Source: an uncultured Collinsella sp. (lineage in GTDB: Bacteria; Actinomycetota; Coriobacteriia; Coriobacteriales; Coriobacteriaceae). Taken from it: DNA of 17,031 nt. The DNA is taken from the NCBI GenBank assembly GCA_902496375.1, contig CABVAS010000013.1:1-17031 (forward strand), read 5' to 3'. The translations under genes and the position numbers were made by a program. The notes beneath the pieces are model-generated. The model did no database searches and was not told where the DNA came from. It saw only the letters and a program-made list of their open reading frames with translations. Each line of letters opens with the position of its first letter. Within the stretch, counting starts at the first letter, position 1. Of this stretch, positions 1-7,720 are shown one piece after another.

Positions 1-770
1 CCCGCCGCAATCATGACGTCCCAGTCCTGGATAAGGTGGCCGACCTGGTTGACCGGCACGTCCTCGGCGCGCAGGATGCCCACCACGCCGGGCAGGGCCT
101 CGGCCTTGGAGGTGTCGATGGAGAGCACACGGGCGCGCGGATACTTGGAGCGCACGGCGCTGGCATAGGTCAGGCCCGGTTGATCGAGCCCGTCGATGTC
201 GTCGGGGTACTTGCCCTCACCGAGCACCTTCTTGCGCACGTCGATACGGAAAGCGCGCTTGCCCACGCCGTAGTCATCGCCGCGCTCCAGGTCCTCGTCG
301 ATCTGCTTTTCGCCGCGGAGCACCGCAGCGGCCAGCGAGATGCCCTCGATAATCTTTTTGTAGCCGGTGCAGCGGCAGACGTTACCGCGAATGGCGTACT
401 TGATCTGCTCCTCGGTGGGCTCGGGGTCCTCGGCGATGAGCGCTGCGCCCGCCATGACCATGCCGGGAATGCAAAAACCGCACTGCACGGCGCCCACGGC
501 ACCAAAGGCGTACACAAAGGCCTCGCGCACGTCCTCGGGCAGGCCCTCGACGGTCACGATGTTGCGGCCGGCGGCAAGAGCAGTGGTCAGCACGCAGGCC
601 TTGACGGCCGCACCGTCCACATGGATGGTGCAGGTGCCGCACGCGCCCTCGGAGCAGCCGTCCTTGGCGGAGTGAATATGCAGGTCGTCGCGCAGGTAGC
701 GCAGCAGCGGCTTGTTTTGGGTCGTCGTGCGCTCGACGCCGTTAACGGTAAAAGTGAATTCCTGTGCCAT
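1..770 (-). CDS. xdh: Fused [2Fe-2S]/molybdenum hydroxylase (selenium-dependent xanthine dehydrogenase type), N-terminal part
   Basis: About 256 codons are visible before the gene runs off the left edge. The N-terminus is a plant-type [2Fe-2S] domain with CSEGACGTC and a fourth Cys about 16 residues on. A second [2Fe-2S] helical domain follows (QCGFC ... CRCTGY). After a linker the hammerhead start of the Mo-pterin subunit begins (RIDVRKKVLGEGKY, then ASAVRSKYPRARVLSID). The family is the fused Fe-S/Mo enzyme of selenium-type purine clusters (E. coli XdhD relatives), which hydroxylates xanthine or other purines in the cytoplasm. Unlike E. coli XdhD, the iron-sulfur cysteines are intact here. 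The ATG has an AAGGG ribosome binding site just after the stop of the upstream ferredoxin gene (12-base gap), so the two are co-transcribed. No FAD subunit gene is visible. The catalytic Mo domain lies outside the window, so the exact substrate is inferred. Confidence 0.88.
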   Translation of the reverse strand, partial: MAQEFTFTVNGVERTTTQNKPLLRYLRDDLHIHSAKDGCSEGACGTCTIHVDGAAVKACVLTTALAAGRNIVTVEGLPEDVREAFVYAFGAVGAVQCGFCIPGMVMAGAALIAEDPEPTEEQIKYAIRGNVCRCTGYKKIIEGISLAAAVLRGEKQIDEDLERGDDYGVGKRAFRIDVRKKVLGEGKYPDDIDGLDQPGLTYASAVRSKYPRARVLSIDTSKAEALPGVVGILRAEDVPVNQVGHLIQDWDVMIAA

Positions 771-782
771 GGTGATTCCCTT

Positions 783-1262
783 CTACACGCCGGCGGCGAT
801 GCCGGTGCGGTCGTGGATGGCGCCATGCGGGCAGACGACGGCGCACATGCCGCACGACAGGCAGTCCACGCCGTCGATATGGGCGCAGTTGTCCTCGATG
901 CGGATAGCGCCGGCAGGGCACTTTTTGGCGCACATACCGCAACCGATGCAGCTCGTGTCGCAGATCTTGCGCGCAATGGCGCCCTTATCGGTGTTGTTGC
1001 AGCGCACCAGAATGTTCTGGTAGCCGGGAACGAAGGCAATCACGCGCTGCGGGCACGCCATGCCGCACAGGCCGCAGCCCGTGCACTTGGAGCGATCCAC
1101 GCGGGCGATGCCATCGACCAGCGCAATGGCGCCGTGGGGGCAGGCCGTGACGCAGGCGCCACAGCCAATGCAGCCTTCGCTGCAACGGGCGTCGCCGCCT
1201 GCGGAAGCGCAACCACTTCCGCAGGCAACGTAGGCCACGTTATGTTGAATGGATTTGGCCAT
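783..1262 (-). CDS. RnfB-like ferredoxin with four [4Fe-4S] motifs
   Basis: This 159-residue protein has four CxxCxxCxxxCP motifs starting at Cys31, Cys60, Cys105 and Cys134. Additional cysteines occur at 14, 18, 27, 88, 101 and 126. The stretch VRCNNTDKGAIARKIC followed by CIGCGMCAKKCP closely resembles the C-terminal ferredoxin region of RnfB, but the RnfB membrane anchor is missing. It should therefore be a soluble electron carrier. It lies 11 bases after ygfK and 12 bases before the molybdenum hydroxylase gene, in the same operon. In E. coli the matching place between ssnA and xdhD is taken by the FAD-subunit gene ygfM. I infer that it carries electrons between the Mo hydroxylase and YgfK or the cellular ferredoxin pool. 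The ribosome binding site is only modest (GGCGAG). Confidence 0.85.
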   Translation of the reverse strand: MAKSIQHNVAYVACGSGCASAGGDARCSEGCIGCGACVTACPHGAIALVDGIARVDRSKCTGCGLCGMACPQRVIAFVPGYQNILVRCNNTDKGAIARKICDTSCIGCGMCAKKCPAGAIRIEDNCAHIDGVDCLSCGMCAVVCPHGAIHDRTGIAAGV

Positions 1263-1273
1263 AAGAGACTCGC

Positions 1274-4273
1274 CTATTTCTTAAGAAGGTACGAATAGTT
1301 GTCGCGCACGGCCCTGATGGTCAGGCGGACGGCCTCGGGAAGACCGGTGTTGACGGCATCGACCGAGACGGTGCGGACCGTGCCGGCGACGCGGACCTTA
1401 AAGTGGTCCTCGTCCACGGCCAGGAAGCCCTCGTTCTCGGAGTTCTCCATGTCCTGCTCGCTCCAGAACAGGGTGAGCTTGTCCTTGTAGGGACGACCCT
1501 CCTGGTAGGGGCAGAACACGGCGCAGTTACCGCACTCGTTGCACATGCCGTCGACATGGACGACCTGATGCTTGGCCAGGCCCGGCACCTTAATTGCCAC
1601 GTTGGCGCGGTTGGGGCACACGTCGCAGCAGACCTCGCACACCGAGCCGCAGCCCAGGCAGCGGGTCTTCGTGCAGTTGCGCTTGTCGCGGCACAGCGAC
1701 CCCTTGCGCTCGTAGCAGGCGTCCTCGCGACCGGCCTGAGCATTCTGGTCGGCGTACTTGTTAAAGTCCACGCCGGCGATGGCACGGGCAACCTCGGCGG
1801 CGTCGGCGATAGCCTCGACCACGGTGGCAGGACCGCGACGGCAGTCGCCCGCAGCCCAGACGCCCTCAACGCCGGTGGAGGTGGCGGCAAGACGGCCGCG
1901 ACGGTCGTGCTCGACGCCCGCGGCATCGTACAGGCTGGCATCGATGCCCTCGCCCACGGCGCAGATCACCGTGGTGGCGGGAAGCTCGACGGTCTCGCCC
2001 GTGGCGACGGGACTGCGACGGCCGCTTGCATCCGGCTCGCCGAGCACCATAACGTCGCAGGTCAGCACGGGGCCGTTGAGCGCCTTGGGCGCCAGCAGCT
2101 CGCAGAACTCGACGCCGTCGGCAAGAGCAAGATCGAGCTCTTCCTCGTCGGCGGGCATCTGCTTCTTGGTGCGGCGATACACCAGGCGCACGTTCTTCAC
2201 GCCGGCCAGGCGCTTGGCCACGCGGGCCGCGTCCATGGCGGTGTTGCCGGCGCCGATGACCACGACGTCCTCGCCCAGCTCGAGCTTCTCGCCCTTCTTG
2301 GCGGCCTCGAGGAACTCCAGCACATCGAGCTCGGCGCCCTCGCCCAAGCCCGCAGAGCCAGGCATCCAGGCACCGGTGGCCACGACCACGTCGGTAAAGC
2401 CCTGGGCCTTGAGCTCGTCAATGGACTCCACGCGGGCGTTGAGCTGAACCTTGGCGCCAAAGGCCAGGCAGAGCTCGGCATCGTGGGAGATATCGTCGCT
2501 CGCAATGCGGAACTCGGGAATCACGTGACGGACCACGCCGCCGAGCGAATCGCGGGCCTCAAAGATGGTGACGGGCACGCCGGCGCGCGTCAGGAAGAAT
2601 GCCGTCGCCAGGCCGGCCGGGCCGCCGCCGATAACGGCAACGTTGCGCTCGCCGTCGTTGGCGATAGCCTGGGCACGCAGCTTGGGTAGCACGGCGGTCA
2701 TGGCCTCGCGGGCGGCCTTGAGCTTGCTAGCGCGAATCTGGGCGCCCTCGGGCTCGTAGAACGCACGCTCGCAGGCACGACCGCAAGGATGCGGGCAGAT
2801 GGTGCCGGTGATGAACGGCAGGGCGTTGCGCTCGATGATGATGTTGAGTGCGTCCTCGTAGCGGCCCTCGTCAACAGCCGCCAGATAGGCGGGAATATCC
2901 TGCTGGATGGGGCAGCTCGTGCGGCACGGCGTGGTAAAGCAGTCGGAAAGCGGGCTCTTGCCGGCGACCTTGCGGTCGGGCAGCGGGCGCAGCGGCTTCT
3001 TGTAGAGCGGGTTGGTGAGCGAGTCGGTCTGGATCGCGGTCACGGCGTCGAGAGAGACGCCCGCGAACGGCTTGCCATCCAGGTCGGCAAACTCGCCGGC
3101 CATCTGGCTAAAGCGCTCGTAGCCACCGGGCTTGAGCACGTCGGTCGCCAGGGTAACGGGCCAAATGCCGGCATCGTACAGGGCGCGGATGTTGTAGACC
3201 GTGGCACCACCGGAGTAGCTGATGCGCAGCTTGCCATCGAACTGCTCGGTAATGCGACGGGCGGCCTCGATGGTCAGCGAGAACAGCGAACGGCCGGACA
3301 TGTACATCTCGGTGGAAGGCAGCTCGTTTCTCGTCACGTCGACGGGGAAGGTATTGGTCAGCTTGACGCCAAACTCCAGGCCGCGCTCGGCGCACAGAGC
3401 GATCAGGCGCTCGAACATAGGCACGGCATCGGCCCACTGCAGATCCTCGCGGAAGTGCGTGTCATCGAAGACAATGTAATCAAAGCCCAGCTCGTTCAGG
3501 CGCTGGCGGGCAAACTCATAACCCAGCAGCGTGGGGTTGCACTTGATGTAGGTGTTGAGGCCCTTCTCGGTGATCAGATAGGTCGCGATGCGCTCGATCT
3601 CCGCCGGCGGGCAGCCATGCAGCGTGGACTCGGTAATGGAGTTGGAGACGCGCGCCGGGATGGACTCGACAAACGCGGCGTCGACATGCTCAAACTTGTC
3701 CAGGTTGGCGAGCGCCCATGCGCGGCACTCGTTCCAAACCTCGGAGCCGCTGGCGTCTTTCATGCCCTCGATGTAGGCGTCGACCTTGGGACTCTTGATG
3801 CCTTCCAGGTCATAACCCACGGACATGTTGAAGACAAAGCCGTCCGGGCTGCCCAGACCGTACTCGCGGGCAATCAGGTGGCAGGCGAACCATGCCTTCA
3901 CGTACTCGGCAAAGGCCTGCGGAACCTCGAGCTCGGTCGACCACTCGCAGTTGTAGCACTCGTCCTGCGCCACAATGCAGGGCTTGTTCACACACTTGGA
4001 GAGCTCCTCGCCGTCCATAACCTGAACGGTCTTGAGCTCAAAGAAGCGGGAGCCGGCCACGTAGGATGCCACGATGTTCTGGGCCAGCTGCGTATTGGGA
4101 CCGGCGGCCGGGCCAAACGGAGTCTCGATGCGCTCGTCAAAAATGGGAAGCGCACCCTCCTGGTTGGTCGTGACCATCTTGCGCACGCCAAAGACGGCGC
4201 CCTGAGTCTTGTGCTCCTCGATGATCCAGTTCATCAGCTGCGAAAACGGGATCGGCCTCATGATGTCGCTCAT
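1274..4273 (-). CDS. ygfK: YgfK-type Fe-S flavoprotein (annotated elsewhere as putative selenate reductase subunit)
   Basis: The protein has 999 residues (E. coli YgfK about 1030) and starts MSDIMRPIPF, matching the E. coli MGDIMRPIPF start. An AGGAG ribosome binding site lies 7 bases upstream, so a longer 1040-residue reading with an Arg-rich extension is rejected. Domains in order: a TIM-barrel, dihydroorotate-dehydrogenase-like part (about 1-430; motifs GPAAGPNTQLAQNIV, HGCPPAEIE, SYSGGATVYNIRALYDAGI); a GltD-like Fe-S helical domain (PCRTSCPIQQD near 446); an FAD site (VIGGGPAG near 547) and NAD(P) site (VIGAGNTAMDAA near 668); and C-terminal [4Fe-4S] motifs (CEVCCDVCP near 875, CNECGNCAVFCP near 910). 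The layout recalls dihydropyrimidine dehydrogenase. Members occur in anaerobic purine/uric-acid clusters and probably reduce a purine intermediate; the precise reaction is not settled and the selenate-reductase name is historical. Confidence 0.93.
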   Translation of the reverse strand: MSDIMRPIPFSQLMNWIIEEHKTQGAVFGVRKMVTTNQEGALPIFDERIETPFGPAAGPNTQLAQNIVASYVAGSRFFELKTVQVMDGEELSKCVNKPCIVAQDECYNCEWSTELEVPQAFAEYVKAWFACHLIAREYGLGSPDGFVFNMSVGYDLEGIKSPKVDAYIEGMKDASGSEVWNECRAWALANLDKFEHVDAAFVESIPARVSNSITESTLHGCPPAEIERIATYLITEKGLNTYIKCNPTLLGYEFARQRLNELGFDYIVFDDTHFREDLQWADAVPMFERLIALCAERGLEFGVKLTNTFPVDVTRNELPSTEMYMSGRSLFSLTIEAARRITEQFDGKLRISYSGGATVYNIRALYDAGIWPVTLATDVLKPGGYERFSQMAGEFADLDGKPFAGVSLDAVTAIQTDSLTNPLYKKPLRPLPDRKVAGKSPLSDCFTTPCRTSCPIQQDIPAYLAAVDEGRYEDALNIIIERNALPFITGTICPHPCGRACERAFYEPEGAQIRASKLKAAREAMTAVLPKLRAQAIANDGERNVAVIGGGPAGLATAFFLTRAGVPVTIFEARDSLGGVVRHVIPEFRIASDDISHDAELCLAFGAKVQLNARVESIDELKAQGFTDVVVATGAWMPGSAGLGEGAELDVLEFLEAAKKGEKLELGEDVVVIGAGNTAMDAARVAKRLAGVKNVRLVYRRTKKQMPADEEELDLALADGVEFCELLAPKALNGPVLTCDVMVLGEPDASGRRSPVATGETVELPATTVICAVGEGIDASLYDAAGVEHDRRGRLAATSTGVEGVWAAGDCRRGPATVVEAIADAAEVARAIAGVDFNKYADQNAQAGREDACYERKGSLCRDKRNCTKTRCLGCGSVCEVCCDVCPNRANVAIKVPGLAKHQVVHVDGMCNECGNCAVFCPYQEGRPYKDKLTLFWSEQDMENSENEGFLAVDEDHFKVRVAGTVRTVSVDAVNTGLPEAVRLTIRAVRDNYSYLLKK

Positions 4274-4292
4274 AATGAGCTCCTCTCTGTAA

Positions 4293-4407
4293 CGCCCGGC
4301 GAGACCGCGCGGCGGGCGCAAATACGGTGTAGCGCTAGCACAGCGCCGGCGACCCCGCGGAGGTCGCCTATACGCGCGCCGGATGCGGCGAAACATCCGA
4401 CGCGCGT
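4293..4407 (-). other. Stack of three hairpins between ssnA and ygfK
   Basis: The 149-base gap holds three consecutive inverted repeats: CGCCCG/CGGGCG (4293-4298 with 4313-4318), GGCGACC/GGTCGCC (4348-4354 with 4362-4368), and a 14-base stem with one non-Watson-Crick pair (ACGCGCGCCGGATG at 4372-4385 with CATCCGACGCGCGT at 4394-4407). None is followed by a T run on the minus strand. They look like mRNA stabilising or processing structures inside the operon rather than terminators. Function is inferred. Confidence 0.55.
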
Positions 4408-4422
4408 GAATCTACTTGTGAA

Positions 4423-5778
4423 TTAGTAGGTGCGATCGTTGAGCGTGCTCCAGAGCTTCTTGGACTCAGCCATGGTCCACGCGTTGATCTTGTCCTCATC
4501 AATGCCAACGAACTCGCGATCCTTGTACAGGACGCGGCCGTTGATGATGGTGGTGCGGCAGTTTTTACCCATCATGCCAAAGAGCATGTGGCCGTCGATG
4601 TTCTCCTCGCTCAGCGGCGTAAAGGGCTTGTAGTCCATGACGATGACGTCGGCGGCAGCGCCGGCCTCGAGCACGCCGAGCTTGCGATCGAAGTACTTGC
4701 TCGCCATCTTGGCGTTGTTCTCGAACAGCATGGTCATGGCCTCGCACCAGCCCACGTTGGGCATGGCGGCGTTGTGGCGCTGAATGATCAGGAAGACCTT
4801 AAGGCTCTCGAGCATATCGTGGGTGTAGGCATCGGTGCCCATGCACACGGGGATGCCGCGACGGAAGAACTCGAGCACGGGGGCGCAGCCCACGGCGTTG
4901 CCCATATTGGATTCGGGGTTGTTGACGAGCCAGGTGCCGGACTCCTTGACGATATCCATCTCGGCAGGCGTCACGTGGATACAGTGGCCCAGCATGGTGT
5001 CGGGACCCAGCAGGTTGTGCTGCAGCAGGCGCTCGACGGGGCTGATGCCGCCGCGGTTGAGGCGGGAATCCCACACGTCGTTCATGCCCTCGCACACGTG
5101 AATGTGGAAGCCGGTCAGACCGTTGTTGGCCTCGGCCATCTTGTCCATGGTCTCGTCCGAAAGCGTAAAGGTGGCATGTCCGCCAAACATGGCGGCGATC
5201 ATGTGGTTGTCGTTATCGCGACGCTCCTTGGCGGCCCACTGGGCAAATTCGGCGTTCTCGGCAATGGCCTGGTCGCATTTTTCCTGGCCGCGGCGATCGG
5301 AGACCTCGTAGCACAGGCACGAACGCATGCCCAGCTCCTGCGCGGCGTCCTTAATGGTAAAGAGGCTTCCCGGGATCTCGCAGAAGCTCGCATGGTGATC
5401 GAAGATCGTGGTGACGCCATCGCGGATGGAGTCAAGAATCGTGGCATAGGCGCTGGCCTTGGTGCCGTCGAGCGTCAGGTTGTCGTCGATCTTCCACCAC
5501 TGCTGCTCAAGATTCTCCAGGAAGTTGGTGGGGTTGCAGCCCTTAATGGCAAGGCCGCGGGCCAGACCCGAGTAGATGTGGGTGTGGCAGTTGATGAGTC
5601 CGGGCATGATGAGGTTGCCCTGGGCGTCGACGTACTCGGCATCCGGGTACTTGGCCTTGAGCTCGCACTCGGGGCCCACTTCGACGATCGTATCTCCGTC
5701 AATGGCGACCGCACCGTTTGGAATGAACGGGGTCTGAGCGTTGCGAGTAAAGACGGAACCGTTAGCGACCAGAAGCAT
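4423..5778 (-). CDS. ssnA: SsnA-type amidohydrolase
   Basis: The product has 451 residues and belongs to the metal-dependent amidohydrolase (cytosine/guanine deaminase-like) superfamily. Visible metal-site motifs are NCHTHIYSGL (His65, His67), FDHHAS, HIHVCEG (His225, His227, Glu230), LGHCIHV (His265/His268) and GTDAYTH (Asp316). It is recognisably the SsnA family, which travels with ygfK and fused xanthine dehydrogenases in selenium-type purine clusters; a ring-deaminating or ring-opening step on a purine is the likely job. The start MLLVANGS is chosen because AAGGGAG lies just upstream and because E. coli SsnA begins at the same point. An ATG six codons further upstream would swallow that ribosome binding site. 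It lies between the permease and ygfK, with hairpin-rich gaps of 195 and 149 bases. Confidence 0.92.
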   Translation of the reverse strand: MLLVANGSVFTRNAQTPFIPNGAVAIDGDTIVEVGPECELKAKYPDAEYVDAQGNLIMPGLINCHTHIYSGLARGLAIKGCNPTNFLENLEQQWWKIDDNLTLDGTKASAYATILDSIRDGVTTIFDHHASFCEIPGSLFTIKDAAQELGMRSCLCYEVSDRRGQEKCDQAIAENAEFAQWAAKERRDNDNHMIAAMFGGHATFTLSDETMDKMAEANNGLTGFHIHVCEGMNDVWDSRLNRGGISPVERLLQHNLLGPDTMLGHCIHVTPAEMDIVKESGTWLVNNPESNMGNAVGCAPVLEFFRRGIPVCMGTDAYTHDMLESLKVFLIIQRHNAAMPNVGWCEAMTMLFENNAKMASKYFDRKLGVLEAGAAADVIVMDYKPFTPLSEENIDGHMLFGMMGKNCRTTIINGRVLYKDREFVGIDEDKINAWTMAESKKLWSTLNDRTY

Positions 5779-5840
5779 AAATGCTCCCTTCAACATCAGG
5801 GGCGGGGTTTGACACCTCTGACATGGCGGAGTGCGAAGCG

Positions 5841-5956
5841 CCGGCCTACACCGGAAACGGGCCCTCTCCCGTCAACGCTTCACCAAAGGGACAAACCCTT
5901 TGAAGTGCGGCTTGGCGCCGCATGGCGTCGGCGGACGAGGCGATGCGCCCGCCGAC
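5841..5956 (-). other. Hairpin cluster between permease and ssnA
   Basis: The 195-base gap contains five short inverted repeats in a row: CCGG/CCGG (5841-5854), ACGGG/CCCGT (5857-5872), AAAGGG/CCCTTT (5885-5901), TGCGGC/GCCGCA (5906-5922) and GTCGGCGG/CCGCCGAC (5927-5934 with 5949-5956). The last is the strongest and sits 17 bases past the permease stop. No T run follows it, so read-through into ssnA is likely. It may attenuate or tune ssnA relative to the permease. Confidence 0.5.
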
Positions 5957-5973
5957 GAATAGCACCGAATTGG

Positions 5974-7368
5974 TTACTTCTTGCTCTCGGGCAAGACCAG
6001 ATCCACGGCAGCGTCCTTGGCAGCATCGATGTGCTGAGCCACGACCGGCGTCTGCGGAAGGATCAGGTTAAGGACAATGGCCATGATGGCGGTGGGGGTT
6101 ACGGCATTGGAGCCGATGACGGTGGGCACCCAGGTGGGCATACCCTCACCGGCAAGGCAACCGCTGGCCATCCAGATACCCAGGCCAAAGACGACGGAGG
6201 TACCGACGATGGTGGTAGTGCGCTGCGTGAGGCCCTCGCGGGTGAACATGCGCACGCCGTTCATGGTGATGGTGCCAAAGACGCCGACGGTCGCGCCGCC
6301 GATGACGGGCTGCGGGATAGCGGAAAGGACGGCAGAGAGCTGCGGGAACAGGCCGGCGATGGCAAAGACGGCCGCGATGATCACAAAGACCCACTTGTTG
6401 ACGACCTTGTTGGAGCAGATGATGCCCACGTTTTGGCCAAGGGCGCTGGTGGGAAGACCGCCCAGCAGGCCGCCGACCATAGAGGTGAGACCCTGGGACA
6501 CGATAGCGCCGGAGAGCTCGCGCTCGGTGGGCATACGGTCGATGGAGCCCAGGCAGGCGGCGGAGACGTCACCGATAACCTGGATGGCGACCATGGGGAA
6601 CACGACGGCGAGGGTAATGCAGACCTCGGGATCAAACTCGAGCGCGTAGGGCATGAGCTTGGGAAGGGCGAAGACCTGAGCGGTGGCGACGCTGGAGAAG
6701 TCGATCATGCCAAAGGGGATGGAGACGATCATGCCGACGATCATGCCAAAAAACACAGAGCCCAGCTTGAGCGTGCCCTTGCCAAAGTTGGCGAGCGCAA
6801 AGACCACGGCGAAGGTGATAAGAGCGACGCACCAGGCCTGCGGGGTGCCCCACAGCGGCGTACCCATACCGCCGGCCATATACTTGACGGCCGTGGGATA
6901 CAGCGAAACGCCGATGGAGAAGATGACCGTACCGGTCACGACGGGCGGGAACAGCCACTTGATCTTGCTGTAGGCCAGACCAAAGAGAACCGCGACGGCG
7001 CCGCCGACGATCTCGCCACCCAGCAGCGCACCAAAGCTAAAGCCCGATGCGCCCATGGCCTGCAGGGCCGGGAGGAACGCGAACGAAACGCCCATGACGA
7101 TGGGCAGGCCGCCGCCGATGCGACGGAAGGGAGCGAAGGCCTGAAGGGCCGTGTCGATTGCCGAAAGAATGAGCGCGACCTGAATGATGTCGGTGCTCTG
7201 CTGGCTATTAAAGCCGTAGACGCCGGCCATGATGACCGCCGGGGTAATGATGCCGGCAAACGATGCCAGTACGTGCTGAAGGGCACACGGGATCATTTCC
7301 TTAACGGGAGGCATGCCTTCGCGAGTGAACAGGGCTTCAGTGCCGTTCGTAACCGTCTCCTGGGTCAT
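5974..7368 (-). CDS. NCS2-family purine (xanthine/uric acid) permease
   Basis: This is a 464-residue, strongly hydrophobic membrane protein with about 13-14 membrane segments. NCS2/NAT landmarks are visible: QHVLASFAGIITPAVIMAG near the N-terminus, GSIDRMPTERELSGAIVSQG, and the signature QNVGIICSN near residue 308. The family imports uracil, xanthine or uric acid by proton symport. The canonical signature is QNxGxxxxTG; here the Thr is an Asn. As first gene of the purine operon it supplies the substrate for the downstream enzymes. The ATG at 7368 is the first good start; the ribosome binding site is weak (GGTGG, 4 bases away). The promoter is about 90 bases upstream. The exact purine transported cannot be read from the sequence, although the neighbours favour xanthine or uric acid. 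Confidence 0.92.
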   Translation of the reverse strand: MTQETVTNGTEALFTREGMPPVKEMIPCALQHVLASFAGIITPAVIMAGVYGFNSQQSTDIIQVALILSAIDTALQAFAPFRRIGGGLPIVMGVSFAFLPALQAMGASGFSFGALLGGEIVGGAVAVLFGLAYSKIKWLFPPVVTGTVIFSIGVSLYPTAVKYMAGGMGTPLWGTPQAWCVALITFAVVFALANFGKGTLKLGSVFFGMIVGMIVSIPFGMIDFSSVATAQVFALPKLMPYALEFDPEVCITLAVVFPMVAIQVIGDVSAACLGSIDRMPTERELSGAIVSQGLTSMVGGLLGGLPTSALGQNVGIICSNKVVNKWVFVIIAAVFAIAGLFPQLSAVLSAIPQPVIGGATVGVFGTITMNGVRMFTREGLTQRTTTIVGTSVVFGLGIWMASGCLAGEGMPTWVPTVIGSNAVTPTAIMAIVLNLILPQTPVVAQHIDAAKDAAVDLVLPESKK

Positions 7369-7586
7369 TTGACCACCAATCCTCGAAGTAGTTGTTTTCG
7401 CATCTAACGCTCTATTGTGACGCAGTGCGGGGTTGAGGTTGTGCCTTCATTGCATATCGTATTAAAGATGATTCTCATTCTCAATAATAATTTTTTGTTA
7501 TCAGACTATTCTTCAGCTGAAATAACGCATTTCCGCAGGTCAGGAAAGTGTCTGGTCAAAATAACATCTAACATTTCTTTTGGTCA
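7363..7586. promoter_or_regulatory. Repeated GGTCA half-sites in the divergent regulatory region
   Basis: The 352-base divergent region 7369-7720 is AT-rich and has no convincing gene. GGTCA occurs at 7363, 7538, 7554 and 7582, and TGACC at 7370; the first and last of these make GGTCATTTGACC over the permease start codon. The repeats suggest an operator for the adjacent PAS-HTH regulator, but this is inference from repetition alone. Confidence 0.3.
7456..7484 (-). promoter_or_regulatory. Permease-operon promoter with overlapping Fur-box-like sequence
   Basis: On the minus strand a -35 TTGAGA and a -10 TACGAT are separated by 17 bases, about 90 bases before the permease ATG. The -35 and spacer coincide with GAGAATGAGAATCATC, which matches the classical Fur consensus (three GATAAT-like hexamers, third inverted) at 14 of 19 positions by my count. 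The promoter call is reasonable. Iron regulation is inference. Confidence 0.5.
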
Positions 7587-7720
7587 ACCGTTTACCGCTA
7601 AATTCCTACCGTTCGTCTGCATTACGCAATGTACCTGCGGATATACGAGATGATGGGCAGCGTGTTACCATGAGAAAAAATTGTTATGAACATTTCCGAT
7701 TTCACCCAAAGGAGTTGCCC

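Noticed and set aside
1..770. Selenocysteine in the molybdenum hydroxylase
   Set aside because: No in-frame TGA is present in the visible part. Members of this family use a labile selenium cofactor, so no Sec codon is expected.
4274..4396. N-terminal extension of YgfK to 1040 residues
   Set aside because: The extension is an Arg/Pro-rich translation of the hairpin gap. The internal ATG has a strong ribosome binding site and matches the E. coli YgfK start.
4372..4407. Rho-independent terminator between ssnA and ygfK
   Set aside because: The stem is strong but no T run follows on the minus strand, and the downstream genes continue the same pathway.
4588..7407. A 939-codon open frame on the plus strand antisense to ssnA and the permease, and similar long frames at 36-1298, 1403-2689, 2789-4426 and (minus strand) 9854-11593
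   Set aside because: They are antisense to well-recognised genes and arise from high-GC codon bias. Their translations are low-complexity Gly/Ala/His/Val-rich without family motifs or ribosome binding sites.
7369..7455. Purine riboswitch in the permease leader
   Set aside because: The predicted leader is only about 80 bases and I see none of the conserved three-way-junction elements or an expression-platform hairpin.
7417..7653. Small 78-residue protein in the divergent promoter region
   Set aside because: The composition is unlike the rest of the window, there is no ribosome binding site, and it covers the permease promoter and repeated GGTCA sites.
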